Shown here: positions 61,220-62,067 of the stretch, piece by piece
Layout of the letters: each line of letters opens with the position of its first letter
Position numbering within the stretch: position 1 is the first letter of the stretch
Origin: HGM04593 sp045630965
GTDB taxonomy: Bacteria; Bacteroidota; Bacteroidia; Bacteroidales; Bacteroidaceae
Reading direction: 5' to 3'
DNA: 62,067 nt
Assembly (NCBI GenBank): GCA_045630965.1
Contig: JAZQTU010000002.1
Span: 1 to 62,067, forward strand
Position numbers and translations under genes: made by a program
Notes under the pieces: model-generated
What the model was told of the DNA's origin: nothing
The model's database searches: none
Seen by the model: the letters and a program-made list of their open reading frames with translations, nothing else

Positions 61220-62067
61220 ATGATAACAGCCGACCAACTCAAAGACATCAAAGAGCGCACTGCAGCGCTTAAACAGTACCTTGCAATCGACGAGAAAATA
61301 ATTCAGGTTGAAGAGGAGCAACTACGCACACAGGCTCCAGGCTTCTGGGACAATGCCAAGGAAGCCGAGGCGCAGATGAAGAAGGTAAAGGCACTTCAGG
61401 CATGGATTGACGGTTACAAAGAGGTCAACAACCGTACCGAGGAGACCGAAATGGCAATGGAACTGTTCCGCGAGGAGATGGTAGAAGAGCATGAGGTCGA
61501 CGACGCATACGCACGCGCCTTGACAGCTATTGAAGAACTTGAGCTCAAGAACATGCTTCGTGGAGAAGCTGATGACATGGACTGTGTGCTCAAGATCAAT
61601 TCAGGTGCCGGAGGTACAGAGGCACAGGATTGGGCAAGCATGCTCATGCGTATGTACATGCGTTGGGCAGAGGCAAACAACTACAAGATAGCAGTTGCCA
61701 ACCTTCAGGAAGCCGAAGACGCCGGCATCAAGACTGTAACACTCGAGATTCAGGGACCATACGCATACGGTTATCTCAAAGGCGAGAACGGCGTGCACCG
61801 CTTGGTACGTGTCAGCCCCTACAATGCACAAGGAAAGCGCATGACATCGTTCACTTCTGTATTCGTCACACCGCTTGTTGATGACAGTATCGAAGTAGTT
61901 ATTGAACCTGCACGCATATCATGGGATACATTCCGAAGCGGCGGTGCCGGTGGACAGAACGTAAATAAAGTGGAATCGGGTGTACGTTTGCGCTATCAAT
62001 ACAAAGACCCATATACAGGTGCTGAAGAGGAAATCCTCATTGAAAATACCGAAACCCGCGACCAGCC
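61220..62067 (+). CDS. prfB: peptide chain release factor 2 (5-prime part, cut by window end)
   Basis: Class I release factor that reads UAA and UGA. The frame is open from the ATG at 61220 to the window end, 282 codons. It has the catalytic loop SGGAGGQNVNKVESG near residue 237. The codon-recognition region reads VRVSPYNAQGKRMTSF, with SPY where E. coli RF2 has SPF. The reading frame passes through the place where E. coli prfB has its CUU-UGA frameshift (here ACC CTT GCA or similar codons) without any stop, so no programmed frameshift is needed. The C-terminal part lies beyond the window. Confidence 0.95.
   Translation, partial: MITADQLKDIKERTAALKQYLAIDEKIIQVEEEQLRTQAPGFWDNAKEAEAQMKKVKALQAWIDGYKEVNNRTEETEMAMELFREEMVEEHEVDDAYARALTAIEELELKNMLRGEADDMDCVLKINSGAGGTEAQDWASMLMRMYMRWAEANNYKIAVANLQEAEDAGIKTVTLEIQGPYAYGYLKGENGVHRLVRVSPYNAQGKRMTSFTSVFVTPLVDDSIEVVIEPARISWDTFRSGGAGGQNVNKVESGVRLRYQYKDPYTGAEEEILIENTETRDQ

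Noticed and set aside
1..62067. Search for mobile elements, prophage genes, toxin-antitoxin pairs and defence systems
   Set aside because: No transposase, integrase, terminal repeats, phage structural genes or defence motifs could be seen; the window is mainly core genome.

Overview
The window reads as a piece of the core chromosome of a member of the Bacteroidales (Bacteroidota). Gene order (purH-mreBCD-mrdA-rodA, holB-ricT-gldH, a mraZ-to-ftsZ cell wall cluster) fits this group. So does the promoter grammar: many genes are preceded by a TAnnTTTG box with TTTG about 19-20 bases upstream, instead of a sigma-70 type promoter. GldH, paired PepSY-like proteins, a TonB receptor with a carboxypeptidase-like N-terminal domain and C1-family aminopeptidase also fit. 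I cannot name the genus from the sequence alone. I see no insertion sequence, prophage, CRISPR array or clear foreign island.

Layout. 1-7352 (+): purH followed by the rod-shape operon mreB, mreC, mreD, mrdA (PBP2), rodA. 7349-11041 (-): metF, holB, ricT, gldH, tightly packed. 11298-12189 (-): two small exported PepSY-like proteins. 12360-12953 (+): a phosphopantetheinyl transferase. 12983-23948 (-): a run of nine genes transcribed leftward: thioesterase, unknown membrane protein, CoA-transferase, SpoU methyltransferase, lipid-A type ABC exporter, LOG protein, PfkB kinase, and a histidine-rich RND metal efflux adaptor with its pump. 24097-28914 (+): mfd and a secreted bleomycin-hydrolase-like peptidase. 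29110-30450 (+) nhaA faces an M28 peptidase (-). 31739-46942 (+): the dcw cluster mraZ, rsmH, ftsL, ftsI, murE, mraY, murD, ftsW, murG, murC, ftsQ, ftsA, ftsZ, mostly with overlapping or abutting genes, followed by yqeY. Then recO (-), tRNA-Glu and rpsT (+), gyrB (+), a very unusual exported lysine-rich octapeptide repeat protein (+), a thioredoxin-fold lipoprotein (-), tRNA-Asp (-), and a leftward operon recR, membrane protein, glycosyltransferase, GNAT acetyltransferase. A secreted alpha/beta hydrolase (-) and a TonB-dependent receptor (+) diverge from a shared 208-base region. The window ends with a SpmA/SpmB-type fusion, ybeY and the first part of prfB.

How it works together. The two cell-envelope clusters make the elongation machine (MreBCD, PBP2, RodA) and the division machine (FtsW, FtsI, FtsL, FtsQ, FtsA, FtsZ), plus most cytoplasmic steps of peptidoglycan precursor synthesis (MurC, D, E, MraY, MurG). 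MurE has the DNPR signature of meso-diaminopimelate-adding enzymes. A MraZ-type operator (TGGGG repeats every 10 bases) sits in the spacer of the dcw promoter.

Most notable observations: the 12-13 copy KEAVKGAK repeat protein with a strong promoter and terminator of its own; the MraZ operator inside the promoter spacer; a 20-base perfect palindrome between the thioesterase and mfd; a perfect 18-base-pair terminator stem that contains the stop codons of both convergent genes; the hydrolase/TonB receptor divergent pair with repeated upstream elements; and a prfB without the usual programmed frameshift. Everything here comes from reading the sequence; no database search was possible.
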